Origin: an uncultured Clostridia bacterium
GTDB taxonomy: Bacteria; Bacillota; Clostridia; Oscillospirales; Ruminococcaceae
Length of the DNA stretch: 62,913 nt
Direction of reading: 5' to 3'
Assembly (NCBI GenBank): GCA_947627905.1
Contig: CANQXX010000007.1
Span: 1 to 62,913, forward strand
The position numbers were made by a program, and so were the translations under genes. A model generated the notes under the pieces. It was given only the letters and a program-made list of their open reading frames with translations. It ran no database searches and had not been told where the DNA came from. Position 1 is the stretch's first letter, and each line of letters starts with the position of its first letter. Below are positions 28,724 to 36,806 of this stretch, piece after piece.

Positions 28724-29881
28724 ATGAAAATAAAAAAAGGAAAAAGAATAAATATCCCGGATCTTGTTACCTGTATCGCATTTTTTGCAATACTGATATT
28801 CATGTCGGTAATGACGATAATACTTCCAAAACAGGATTTTCTTGAAATGGAGAACAGCTATGCGGAAAAGCTTCCCGAACTGTCTGCAAAGTCGGTATAC
28901 AACAGGACTTATATGAATAAAATGGAAAAATATATTTCCGACCATTTTGCCGGCAGGATAAGCTGGATAAAGGGACGAACGATCCTTGAGACATCTCTCG
29001 GCAAAAATGAAAGAAACGGCATTTATATTCTTGACGACCGCCTTGTGGAAAAGATCCCTGAGCCCGACTATGCTTCTGCAGATAAGGCAATTGCCGCTAT
29101 AAATAAATTTGCCGGAGAGCATGACGTTCCAGTATTTGTAATGATAGTTCCCACATCTGCGGAAATTTACGCTGATGAGCTTCCCGAAAATGCTCCTAAT
29201 GCGGATCAGAAAGAATTTATAGACTATGTTTACCGCGGATTGGACAGATCGGTGAACACTATAGACGTATATCAGACAATGAGCTCCAACCGTGATGATT
29301 ACATTTACTACAGGACCGATCATCACTGGACCACAAAAGGCGCTTACCTTGCTTATGCCGCAGCTGGAAAGAAAATGGGCTACGATCCCGTTCCTCTGGA
29401 AATGTTCGATATAGAACACGCAGGGATAGATTTCATAGGAACGTTTTATTCAAAGGCTCTTTATGACGGCATTGAAAAGGATACTCTTGACTTTTATCAT
29501 CTCCCGGACGGATATCCTGTAACAGAGGTGGATATTACCGAGCGCTTCGGTGAAGAGCCTGAAGTTTACGGCAGTATGTATTTCCGGGAATATCTTGATG
29601 TCAAGGACAAATACTCTGCGTTCCTCGGAACAAATATGCCTATAGTTGAGATCAGGACCGGGTGTGAAGGGGGAAAGCTCCTTATTATAAAGGATTCCTA
29701 TGCTCACTGCTATGCTCCGTTCCTGACCCAGCATTATTCCGATATAACTCTTGTGGATATGAGGTATATAAATATTTCGCTTGATAAAGTCATAGATACG
29801 AGCGGATACGATCAGGTGCTGATACTGTATAATGCGTCGTCCTTTATGACGGATACCGATATCCGCAAGCTGGGTTACTGA
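28724..29881 (+). CDS. DHHW-family (AlgJ/AlgX/DltD-like) acetylation partner
   Basis: This 385-residue protein has one N-terminal membrane anchor (LVTCIAFFAILIFMSVMTII) and an extracytoplasmic SGNH-like domain. It carries the TDHHWTTKGAY motif with catalytic Asp-His and the GKLLIIKDSYAHC segment where the family has its nucleophilic Ser. AlgJ/AlgX-type proteins receive acetyl groups from an MBOAT partner and place them on polysaccharide. The ATG at 28724 follows AAAGGAGG; an ATG seven codons upstream overlaps that site and the end of the MBOAT gene. Confidence 0.85.
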   Translation: MKIKKGKRINIPDLVTCIAFFAILIFMSVMTIILPKQDFLEMENSYAEKLPELSAKSVYNRTYMNKMEKYISDHFAGRISWIKGRTILETSLGKNERNGIYILDDRLVEKIPEPDYASADKAIAAINKFAGEHDVPVFVMIVPTSAEIYADELPENAPNADQKEFIDYVYRGLDRSVNTIDVYQTMSSNRDDYIYYRTDHHWTTKGAYLAYAAAGKKMGYDPVPLEMFDIEHAGIDFIGTFYSKALYDGIEKDTLDFYHLPDGYPVTEVDITERFGEEPEVYGSMYFREYLDVKDKYSAFLGTNMPIVEIRTGCEGGKLLIIKDSYAHCYAPFLTQHYSDITLVDMRYINISLDKVIDTSGYDQVLILYNASSFMTDTDIRKLGY

Positions 29882-30043
29882 TAACGGATCAATGCAATTT
29901 CATTAAGTGGCGAAATTCCGTAAGCTGCATAAACTGAATTAACGGGCAATATCGGTTTATGCGGCGGAAGTGGCATTTATATGCCCGTAGGGGAGCTTCT
30001 GCACAAAAGTGTAGATTTGATATGCCTGTATAATCATAGATTT

Positions 30044-30073
30044 GGTCAAATGTCATATTTTTGGCATTTGACC
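30044..30073 (+). terminator. Intrinsic terminator after the MBOAT/DHHW pair
   Basis: GGTCAAATG pairs with CATTTGACC and is followed by TTGATTTTTTTT. It lies 160 bases after the DHHW stop, in a 270-base gap that otherwise holds only short weak palindromes. Confidence 0.8.
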
Positions 30074-30102
30074 TTGATTTTTTTTACAGGATAATGTATA
30101 AT
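30074..30102 (+). promoter_or_regulatory. Sigma-A promoter of rpe and the Rnf-like triad
   Basis: TTGATT (30074-30079) and TATAAT (30097-30102) are 17 bases apart. The -35 lies in the tail of the terminator just before it. No other promoter is obvious before 34426. Confidence 0.7.
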
Positions 30103-30154
30103 TAAACATAGGTATGCAATGATTTGGAATGAGTGCCTTCGGGGGGTCTTGTTT

Positions 30155-30802
30155 TTGGAAAATATAATTATTTCGGCATCCGTGCTCAGCGCGGATCTCT
30201 GCGAGCTCGGCAGGGATATCAGGCGTGCGGAAGATGCAGGCTGCCGGTATATACACTTTGATGTTATGGACGGTATGTTCGTGCCTAATATAAGCTACGG
30301 CATACCCGTTCTGGAGTCAGTTTCAAAGGTAGCAAGGGGAGTGCTTGACGTTCACCTGATGATAACCGATCCGATAAGATATATAAAGGCTTTTGCCAAA
30401 AGCGGCGCGGATATAATAACGTTCCATTTTGAAGCCTGCGATGATGTAAAGGCTGTTATTGACGAAATACATTCCTGCGGAAAGAAAGCCGGGATAGCAA
30501 TAAAACCTGCAACTCCTGCTTTTGTTCTTGAGCCTTATATCGAAATGTCGGAAATGCTCCTTGTTATGACCGTAGAGCCCGGATTCGGCGGTCAGGGCTT
30601 CAATTACTATATGCTGCCGAAGATCGCCGATCTGAAAAAAATGATATCGGAAAAAAACGCCGATGTTCCCATACAGGTAGACGGCGGAATAAACGATATC
30701 ACCGCAGGGCTTGTTAAAGAAGCAGGCGCGGAGATACTTGTTGCCGGCTCTTATCTTTTCAAGGCTCCTGATATGAAAGAAGCAGTAAAAAAACTGATGT
30801 GA
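30155..30802 (+). CDS. rpe: Ribulose-phosphate 3-epimerase
   Basis: This 215-residue TIM-barrel enzyme interconverts ribulose 5-phosphate and xylulose 5-phosphate in the pentose phosphate pathway. The signatures SASVLSADL, HFDVMDGMFVPN, TVEPGFGGQGF and VDGGIN are complete, with the metal-binding His and Asp residues. I chose a TTG at 30155, seven bases after GGGGGG. An in-frame ATG at 30119 lies before that site and would add 12 residues not typical of the family. Confidence 0.93.
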   Translation: MENIIISASVLSADLCELGRDIRRAEDAGCRYIHFDVMDGMFVPNISYGIPVLESVSKVARGVLDVHLMITDPIRYIKAFAKSGADIITFHFEACDDVKAVIDEIHSCGKKAGIAIKPATPAFVLEPYIEMSEMLLVMTVEPGFGGQGFNYYMLPKIADLKKMISEKNADVPIQVDGGINDITAGLVKEAGAEILVAGSYLFKAPDMKEAVKKLM

Positions 30803-30842
30803 TGCGGAGAATGCTGCCGGATATCTTCGGAAGGAGGACAAG

Positions 30843-31868
30843 ATGTTTTCACATGATGAAAAGACAGAAACGTCTATGATGACGGATATGCTTATAGTAT
30901 TGCTTGTCCTTGCGGCAGTATCCGTTTATTATTATGGACTTCGCGCAGCGATACTTATAGTTCTTACAACGGCAGTATGCTGTATTACCGATCTTATTTG
31001 CATAAAAATGCGGAAAAAAGAAGTAAAGCTATCCGATATTTCCGCTTTGCTGACCGGTCTGACGCTAAGTCTGATGATGCCGGCGTCTGTTCCTTATTTT
31101 GCGGCAGCGGCAGCGGCGGTGGTGGCAATAGCCGCGGCAAAGCAGGCGTTCGGCGGACACGGCTGTGAGATATTCAATCCGGCGGCGGTGGGATTTTTGT
31201 TTGTATCGCTTTGTTTTCCCGATAATGTACTTACATATCCGGGATATTCAAATACTTTTACAGGAATACCGCTCGATTCTCTTGTTCCGTCGGACGTATT
31301 GTTAAGACCTTCTATGGAAAGGATATTTATCGTAACAGGTTCTTCACCGGCGTCTCTTCTTGATATGCTGGTGGGAAAATTTTACGGTCCTATGGGAACG
31401 GGAGTGCTTGTTATCCTTGCAGTAGCTGCTGTATTCCTGATTTTAAGAAGGACCGTTTCAGCGATCGCATTGCTTGCCGAGGCAGCTGTCTCAGGAGTGA
31501 TAGTTTTTATACTCAGCGGATTTGACCTGCTTTCGGTAGTTTGCTTTTTTGCCGGAGGAATGACGCTTTTCGGAATGATATTCCTTTCCTGCGAGTACAG
31601 CACAGTGCCGAAAACAAGAAGCTCGCGGCTTCTGTATGGAATACTTGTGGGCGGGATAACGGTGCTTCTCCATTATTATTCCAAAACGGAAAACGCCATA
31701 GTCTATGCGGTTATAATTGCAGCGCCTCTGGGTATAGAACTGGACAGACGTGCGCTTTCATTTGCGGAAATGCTCAATAAAAAAGGAATATTTTCAAAAA
31801 GCAACCGATCGGTAAGACATATGCAGGAAACATTGGATATACTTGAAAAAAATGATGAGGAGAAATAA
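30843..31868 (+). CDS. Divergent RnfD/NqrB-like membrane subunit
   Basis: This 341-residue protein has about nine membrane helices and matches RnfD: FGGHGCEIFNPAAVGFLF corresponds to the GG-G-N-FNPA-GY motif, and SSRLLYGILVGGITVLLHY to the GRL-YG segment. Normal RnfD carries covalent FMN on a Thr in SGAT; here the segment reads TGSSP with Ser168 in its place. The usual TDP motif is replaced by CEYS. It starts with GGAAGGAGG before the ATG, 40 bases after rpe, and is followed by RnfE- and RnfA-like genes. No RnfB, RnfC or RnfG is in the window. Confidence 0.82.
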   Translation: MFSHDEKTETSMMTDMLIVLLVLAAVSVYYYGLRAAILIVLTTAVCCITDLICIKMRKKEVKLSDISALLTGLTLSLMMPASVPYFAAAAAAVVAIAAAKQAFGGHGCEIFNPAAVGFLFVSLCFPDNVLTYPGYSNTFTGIPLDSLVPSDVLLRPSMERIFIVTGSSPASLLDMLVGKFYGPMGTGVLVILAVAAVFLILRRTVSAIALLAEAAVSGVIVFILSGFDLLSVVCFFAGGMTLFGMIFLSCEYSTVPKTRSSRLLYGILVGGITVLLHYYSKTENAIVYAVIIAAPLGIELDRRALSFAEMLNKKGIFSKSNRSVRHMQETLDILEKNDEEK

Positions 31869-31871
31869 GCC

Positions 31872-32495
31872 GTGGCACAGATACCGGAGGAGAGCAGCAA
31901 TAAAAATATTATATTCAATGCATTGCTGAAGCGAAACCCTTTGCTTGTAAGCGGTATGGTCATTGCTCCTGCGGTAATGACGGCAGACAGCTTTTCTGGC
32001 GCGGTAACGCTTGCGGCGGCGTTTTCGATAATAACTTTTTTCACGCTGCTGATATCGTCTTTTGTACCTAAGAAGATAGTTTATGCAGTCAGGATAATAA
32101 TGTACGCATTTATCGGAGCACTGGTGTATGTTCCGTCGGCTATAGCGTTAAAATATTTTATTCCTGACGCAATAGACAATATGGGGATATTTTTTCCGCT
32201 GCTGATAATAAACAGCTTTATCGTTTCAAGATCCGAATCTATATTTTTCCTTGAAACAAAGGGAAAGATGATGCTTGACATAATATTCTGCATAATAGGC
32301 TATGACGCGGCGGTCATACTTTTCGGAATAATACGGGAAATTATCGGTTCAGGAACGGCAAACGGAAAGATCATAGGAATGCCGCTGGTATTTTCCGCTT
32401 TTTCGGAGCCGTTCGGCGGATTTATACTTATAGGCATAATGGCTGCTTTGCTCAGGCTGCTTATGCTTGTTATAAAAAAATTCGGACAGAAATAA
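31872..32495 (+). CDS. Divergent RnfE/NqrD-like membrane subunit lacking cluster cysteines
   Basis: This 207-residue six-helix protein aligns with RnfE through its RNPLLV start, the MGIFFPLLIIN segment and FGIIREIIGSGT. In Rnf and Nqr complexes this subunit gives two cysteines, in LGLCP and TNC, to a [2Fe-2S] cluster in the membrane shared with RnfA. Here those places read VIAP (Ala32) and INSF (Ser115). The start is a GTG with GAGGAG nine bases upstream, three bases after the RnfD-like stop. Confidence 0.82.
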   Translation: MAQIPEESSNKNIIFNALLKRNPLLVSGMVIAPAVMTADSFSGAVTLAAAFSIITFFTLLISSFVPKKIVYAVRIIMYAFIGALVYVPSAIALKYFIPDAIDNMGIFFPLLIINSFIVSRSESIFFLETKGKMMLDIIFCIIGYDAAVILFGIIREIIGSGTANGKIIGMPLVFSAFSEPFGGFILIGIMAALLRLLMLVIKKFGQK

Positions 32496-32523
32496 CATTT
32501 GCGTACACAGAAGGAGTATACTT

Positions 32524-33117
32524 GTGGAATTTGTAAAAAATATATTGTTAGCGGCGTTTACGTCGGTCATAATTGAAAATACTGTGTTTTCACGGGCTTT
32601 GGGAACAAGCACGCTCATTCTCGTAGCAAAAAACAGAAAGAATATTTTCGGCTTCGGACTAAGCGTAACATATATAACGGCAATTGTCAGCGTACTGACA
32701 TATTTTGTCGGAAAATTATTTGACCTTAGCGGAAATTCATATATATATATTCCTCTTGTGTACATACTTATACTGGGAGTTGTATATATTCTTACGCTTC
32801 TTTGCCTGTGGAGGTTTGCGGTAACGCTTTTTGTGAAAATAAGGAAATATATCCATATGTCGGCGTTCAACTGCGCAGTTCTGGGCGCGATGTTCATTAT
32901 ATCGGAATACTGTGAGACCTTTACAGATTATCTTGTTCAGGGAATAGGAATAGGTCTGGGATTTGTTCTGGCTGTATATATGACCTCAGTAGTTTACGAC
33001 AGGATATATTCGGAGAAAACTCCGTATTCTTTCAGAGGATTTCCTTTGCTGATGATATATATAGGGATACTGAGCATGGCTTTCTGGGGATTTTCCGGTC
33101 ACATCGCTAATTTTTGA
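32524..33117 (+). CDS. Divergent RnfA/NqrE-like membrane subunit
   Basis: This 197-residue six-helix protein matches RnfA closely at its C-terminus (FRG, then GILSMAFWGFSG) and in FNCAVLGA. The cysteine in that second motif (Cys117) is kept, but the first, normally in LGLCPF, is Ser29 in ALGTSTLI. With both RnfE-like cysteines missing, only one of four cluster ligands remains. The GTG start has AAGGAG seven bases upstream. Spacing to the RnfE-like gene is 28 bases, so the three are probably one transcript. Confidence 0.83.
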   Translation: MEFVKNILLAAFTSVIIENTVFSRALGTSTLILVAKNRKNIFGFGLSVTYITAIVSVLTYFVGKLFDLSGNSYIYIPLVYILILGVVYILTLLCLWRFAVTLFVKIRKYIHMSAFNCAVLGAMFIISEYCETFTDYLVQGIGIGLGFVLAVYMTSVVYDRIYSEKTPYSFRGFPLLMIYIGILSMAFWGFSGHIANF

Positions 33118-33132
33118 AAGGAATGAGATCAT

Positions 33133-34365
33133 ATGTCCGTAAAAGGCGGAAGAAAAATATACCGGGCAAGCACAAATTACAGAAAACGAAAAGCCCGCAA
33201 AGCTGCAAAGATATTTTTTGTTATATTGCTTCTGGCGGCGATCGTTTTTCTTGGCTATTGTGTCGCACGTCCTGTAATAGAATATCTTTCGGATAAAAAC
33301 GGTGAAAGCGCTTCTGCTTCGGATAATGCCCCTTGGACGCCTCCTTCCGCTCCGGACGATGACGAACAAATTCCGGAAAATGATCTGAATGATGATAAAA
33401 TTCCCGATGAAGATACAGCAGACGACCATACGGCAGATGATGTAAACGGCTTTTCTGCCTACAGACTTCCCGTATCGGCGCTAAACTCGCCGGATGACCT
33501 TACGGAAGCGCTGTCATATGCAAAGGAAAGCGGCTATACCGCTGTAATAGCCGTCCTGAAAGACGAGGGAGGAAAGATATATTATAATACTGCTTCCGAT
33601 ATGGCAAAAAGCGATGAAACTGCCGTTGTGGGAACTATGTATGCCGGTCAGATATGCTCGATGATAAATGCGTCGGGATTTATCCCCATAGCCGAGATAA
33701 ATATTCTTGAGGATAACAACCGGTACGGAATGAACAGGGACGGTTCTTATCATCTTCTCAGCGATAATTCTGCGTGGCTCGACAATGCTCCTGCCAAGGG
33801 AGGAAAACCGTGGCTTTCTCCGTTCGATCCTGATACCCAGAGTTATGCGGAGTTCCTGTCAAATGAAGCGGCTTCATCAGGCTTTGATTATGTATTATTT
33901 GACGGACTTGTGTTCCCTTATTTCAGAAATTCCGACCTGAATTATATAGGAGATATGGTAAAGTCGCCCGAACGCTACAAGGCTCTTATAAATATTGAAA
34001 ATATATCCGCAGATATTGCGGCGAAAAATTCTTCCGTACCGATAGTTATGATATCGGCAGGGGATATCCTCAGCGGCAAAGCGGAGATATTCAAGCCTGA
34101 TGAGCTTGCTGCCGGAATGATAGCCGTAAGTTATATTCCGTCCGAAATGGAGGGCACGGCGGTAATAAACGGTCAGGAAGTCGCCGTTTCCGAACTTTCG
34201 GCATATGATCGGGCAAAAGCCGTTCTTGGCGAGATAAAACGTCTTTCCGGCGAAGAAAAGACCGTTGTTCCCGTTATTATGCAAAGCGATTTCAGTCAGG
34301 CTGATTTCAGCGAGATAATCAAGGCGGCAATAGATCTGGGAATGGATTCTTATATCGTTATGTGA
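33133..34365 (+). CDS. Membrane-anchored putative glycoside hydrolase (DUF4015-like)
   Basis: This 410-residue protein has a basic N-terminus, one membrane anchor (FFVILLLAAIVFLGYCVA, about residues 28-46), an acidic low-complexity linker (about 55-100) and a TIM-barrel-like domain. TAVIAVLKDEGGKIYY, GGKPWLSPFDPDTQSYAEF and SGFDYVLFDGLVFP resemble the DUF4015/GHL10 family of putative glycosidases. An acidic residue is present in FDG where the family has FDYIRFP. It starts 15 bases after the RnfA-like gene, so it may share that transcript. The substrate is unknown. Confidence 0.7.
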   Translation: MSVKGGRKIYRASTNYRKRKARKAAKIFFVILLLAAIVFLGYCVARPVIEYLSDKNGESASASDNAPWTPPSAPDDDEQIPENDLNDDKIPDEDTADDHTADDVNGFSAYRLPVSALNSPDDLTEALSYAKESGYTAVIAVLKDEGGKIYYNTASDMAKSDETAVVGTMYAGQICSMINASGFIPIAEINILEDNNRYGMNRDGSYHLLSDNSAWLDNAPAKGGKPWLSPFDPDTQSYAEFLSNEAASSGFDYVLFDGLVFPYFRNSDLNYIGDMVKSPERYKALINIENISADIAAKNSSVPIVMISAGDILSGKAEIFKPDELAAGMIAVSYIPSEMEGTAVINGQEVAVSELSAYDRAKAVLGEIKRLSGEEKTVVPVIMQSDFSQADFSEIIKAAIDLGMDSYIVM

Positions 34366-34425
34366 TGATTTTATGTTGAAATGGATACAATTTGGTAACA
34401 AGAGATTACAATTTGGTTTTTAGTA

Positions 34426-34454
34426 TTAACAAAGGTTTTTATTTGTGGTATAAT
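34426..34454 (+). promoter_or_regulatory. Sigma-A promoter of the class A PBP gene
   Basis: TTAACA (34426-34431) and TATAAT (34449-34454) are 17 bases apart, and TGG before TATAAT makes an extended -10. Confidence 0.75.
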
Positions 34455-34494
34455 TTGATAGGACGAAAATAATCCACTGAGGCGAAAGGAGGAT

Positions 34495-36786
34495 ATGTCC
34501 GTAAGGGCATATATGGATATGGCAAATAATTCTGAAGAAAGATATTCTGAAAATCCTAAAAAGAAAAAAAGAAAAAAGAAAAAAGTCAATCCGATAAAGA
34601 GCTTTTTTGTAATACTTGGAACGACCATACTTTCTCTTTTCCTTATCGTTATAATAACAGGTTCGATAATAGCGGCTGTACTTACGGTATATGTTCTGCA
34701 ATTTGCCGATCAGGGCGGACCTATCTATATAGGTCTTGAGGATATGGATCTGGACTATACTACCTTTATATACGCTTATGATAAAGATGATTCCCTTGTG
34801 GAACTGGCAAGCATAAGCAGGAATGCGGACAGGATCCCGGTTTCTATCGACAGGATACCTCAGCACGTTCAGGACGCTTTTGTATATACCGAGGACGAGC
34901 GTTTCTATGAGCACGCAGGCGTTGACTGGAAACGTACATTTACCGTTTTTCTTAACGACATACTGCATTTCCTCGGCGGACGTCCGGGCGGTTCTACTAT
35001 CACCCAGCAGCTCGTAAAGAACGTTACCGGAGATGATGACGCTCAATGGGACAGAAAAATGCGTGAAATTTTCCGTTCCGCACAGCTTGAAAAATACTGT
35101 ACAAAGTCTGATATCCTTGAAGCCTATCTGAACTACATCGGTTTCGGCGGAAGTGCGGCAGGCATACAGGCGGCGTCACTGAAATATTTCGGAAAGGACG
35201 TTTCCGAGCTTACCATTGCCGAGGGAGCGTGCCTTGCGGCTATACCTAAGAACCCCGAAAATTACAATCCTTTTGCAAAAGGCAAGATAGACGAAGAAAC
35301 AGGAGAGTTCAAAACAGGTCTTGAATATAACACCGAACGTAAGGAGACCGTTCTCTGGCAGATGTATAAAAATGCCTGCATTTCCAAAAAGCAGTATGAA
35401 GAAGCTCTTGCAGAAAAGGTAGTTTTCCGCGATCCTAATGCCGAAAGCGATGAGGACGTGAGCAGCGGCGAAGAAAACAGCTGGTTCGTTGAAATGGTAA
35501 TTTACGATGTCGTTTCGGATTTTCAGGAGCTTTACGGACTTACTCAGAAAGAAGCAAGCGATAAACTTTATAACGGCGGATATAAAATTTATACTACCGT
35601 TGATCTTGATATTCAAAAAGCTGTTGAAAAAAAGTATAACGACTACTCTACATTCTCCGAAACGGTACTTTCGGATCCGCCCCAGTCTGCTTTTATCTGC
35701 ATGGATTACAACGGAAATATTAAGGCTGTAGTAGGCGCTATCGGAGAAAGATCAAGAAACAATGACTGGAACAACGCCACACGTTCGGTACGTTCTCCCG
35801 GTTCCTGCATAAAGCCTATAACCTCTTACGGCTACGGAATGGAATATGACTATTATACATGGTCTACCATATTTATAAACAAGCCTCTTGAGGACGAAAT
35901 AATTGATGAGGAGACCGGACTTCCCCGTAAATGGCCGTATAATTACAATTCAAAAACATGGGATTACGGCGGATATTTTACATTTCAGGCTTTGCAGCGG
36001 TCGCTGAACACCATTCCCGCACAGCTTATTGAAAGAGAAACTCCGCAGGCGGTATTTGAGTTCTTGCAGAACCGTTTCCAGATAACAACTCTCAAAGCTC
36101 AGGATGCGGACATAGCTCCGCTTTCCGTAGGAGCGCTTACAGACGGTCTTACGCTCAGGGAGCTTGTTGCAGCATATCAGCCTTTCGGAAACGGCGGAAA
36201 GTATTATTCTCCTACTTCATATACGGAAGTTGTAGACGCCAAGGGCAGAACAGTTCTTCAGCATAAATATACGCCTATACAGTCTATCAGCAAGGAAAGC
36301 GCATATGTAATGAACAAGCTGATGCAGACGGTCATCGAAGGACCTAACGGAACAGGACGCGCCGCCAAGCTGATAAATACTCCGCTTGTGGGCAAAACAG
36401 GTACTTCACAGGATTGGCACGACCTTTCGTTTGTCGGCTGCACTCCTGATTATGTAAGCGGCGTTTGGTACGGTTATGTTACCCCTAAAGAAGTTCCTAC
36501 CGGAACATATTACAGCTCGTCGCAGGTATGGAAGAATGTTTTCGGCGAAATTGCAGAAGCTGAGGAAGGAAAGGAATTTCCCGAATGTCCCGAAGTACAG
36601 GAGCTTTATTACTGCACAAAAACGGGACTTATTGCCAGCGGTACCTGTCCTACAGGCTCTACGGGATATTATAAGAGCACAAATATTCCCGAAGTATGCT
36701 CCGGTAATCATCAAGCGGAAAAAGAAGAGGATGAAGAAACATCTGCCGAAGCATTTGACCTTAGTGTTCTTGCAGTCGTTCCATAA
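34495..36786 (+). CDS. Class A penicillin-binding protein (glycosyltransferase/transpeptidase)
   Basis: This 763-residue bifunctional enzyme polymerises lipid II and cross-links peptidoglycan outside the membrane. After a lysine-rich cytoplasmic tail and one membrane anchor (about residues 38-72), the GT51 domain shows EDERFYEHAGVDWKR with the catalytic Glu and RPGGSTITQQLVKN. The transpeptidase domain has the SxxK nucleophile in SPGSCIKP and GKTGTSQ. The ATG follows AAAGGAGG. A short acidic tail follows the catalytic domain. Confidence 0.95.
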   Translation: MSVRAYMDMANNSEERYSENPKKKKRKKKKVNPIKSFFVILGTTILSLFLIVIITGSIIAAVLTVYVLQFADQGGPIYIGLEDMDLDYTTFIYAYDKDDSLVELASISRNADRIPVSIDRIPQHVQDAFVYTEDERFYEHAGVDWKRTFTVFLNDILHFLGGRPGGSTITQQLVKNVTGDDDAQWDRKMREIFRSAQLEKYCTKSDILEAYLNYIGFGGSAAGIQAASLKYFGKDVSELTIAEGACLAAIPKNPENYNPFAKGKIDEETGEFKTGLEYNTERKETVLWQMYKNACISKKQYEEALAEKVVFRDPNAESDEDVSSGEENSWFVEMVIYDVVSDFQELYGLTQKEASDKLYNGGYKIYTTVDLDIQKAVEKKYNDYSTFSETVLSDPPQSAFICMDYNGNIKAVVGAIGERSRNNDWNNATRSVRSPGSCIKPITSYGYGMEYDYYTWSTIFINKPLEDEIIDEETGLPRKWPYNYNSKTWDYGGYFTFQALQRSLNTIPAQLIERETPQAVFEFLQNRFQITTLKAQDADIAPLSVGALTDGLTLRELVAAYQPFGNGGKYYSPTSYTEVVDAKGRTVLQHKYTPIQSISKESAYVMNKLMQTVIEGPNGTGRAAKLINTPLVGKTGTSQDWHDLSFVGCTPDYVSGVWYGYVTPKEVPTGTYYSSSQVWKNVFGEIAEAEEGKEFPECPEVQELYYCTKTGLIASGTCPTGSTGYYKSTNIPEVCSGNHQAEKEEDEETSAEAFDLSVLAVVP

Positions 36787-36806
36787 TATTATAAAGGAGA
36801 TCAAGC

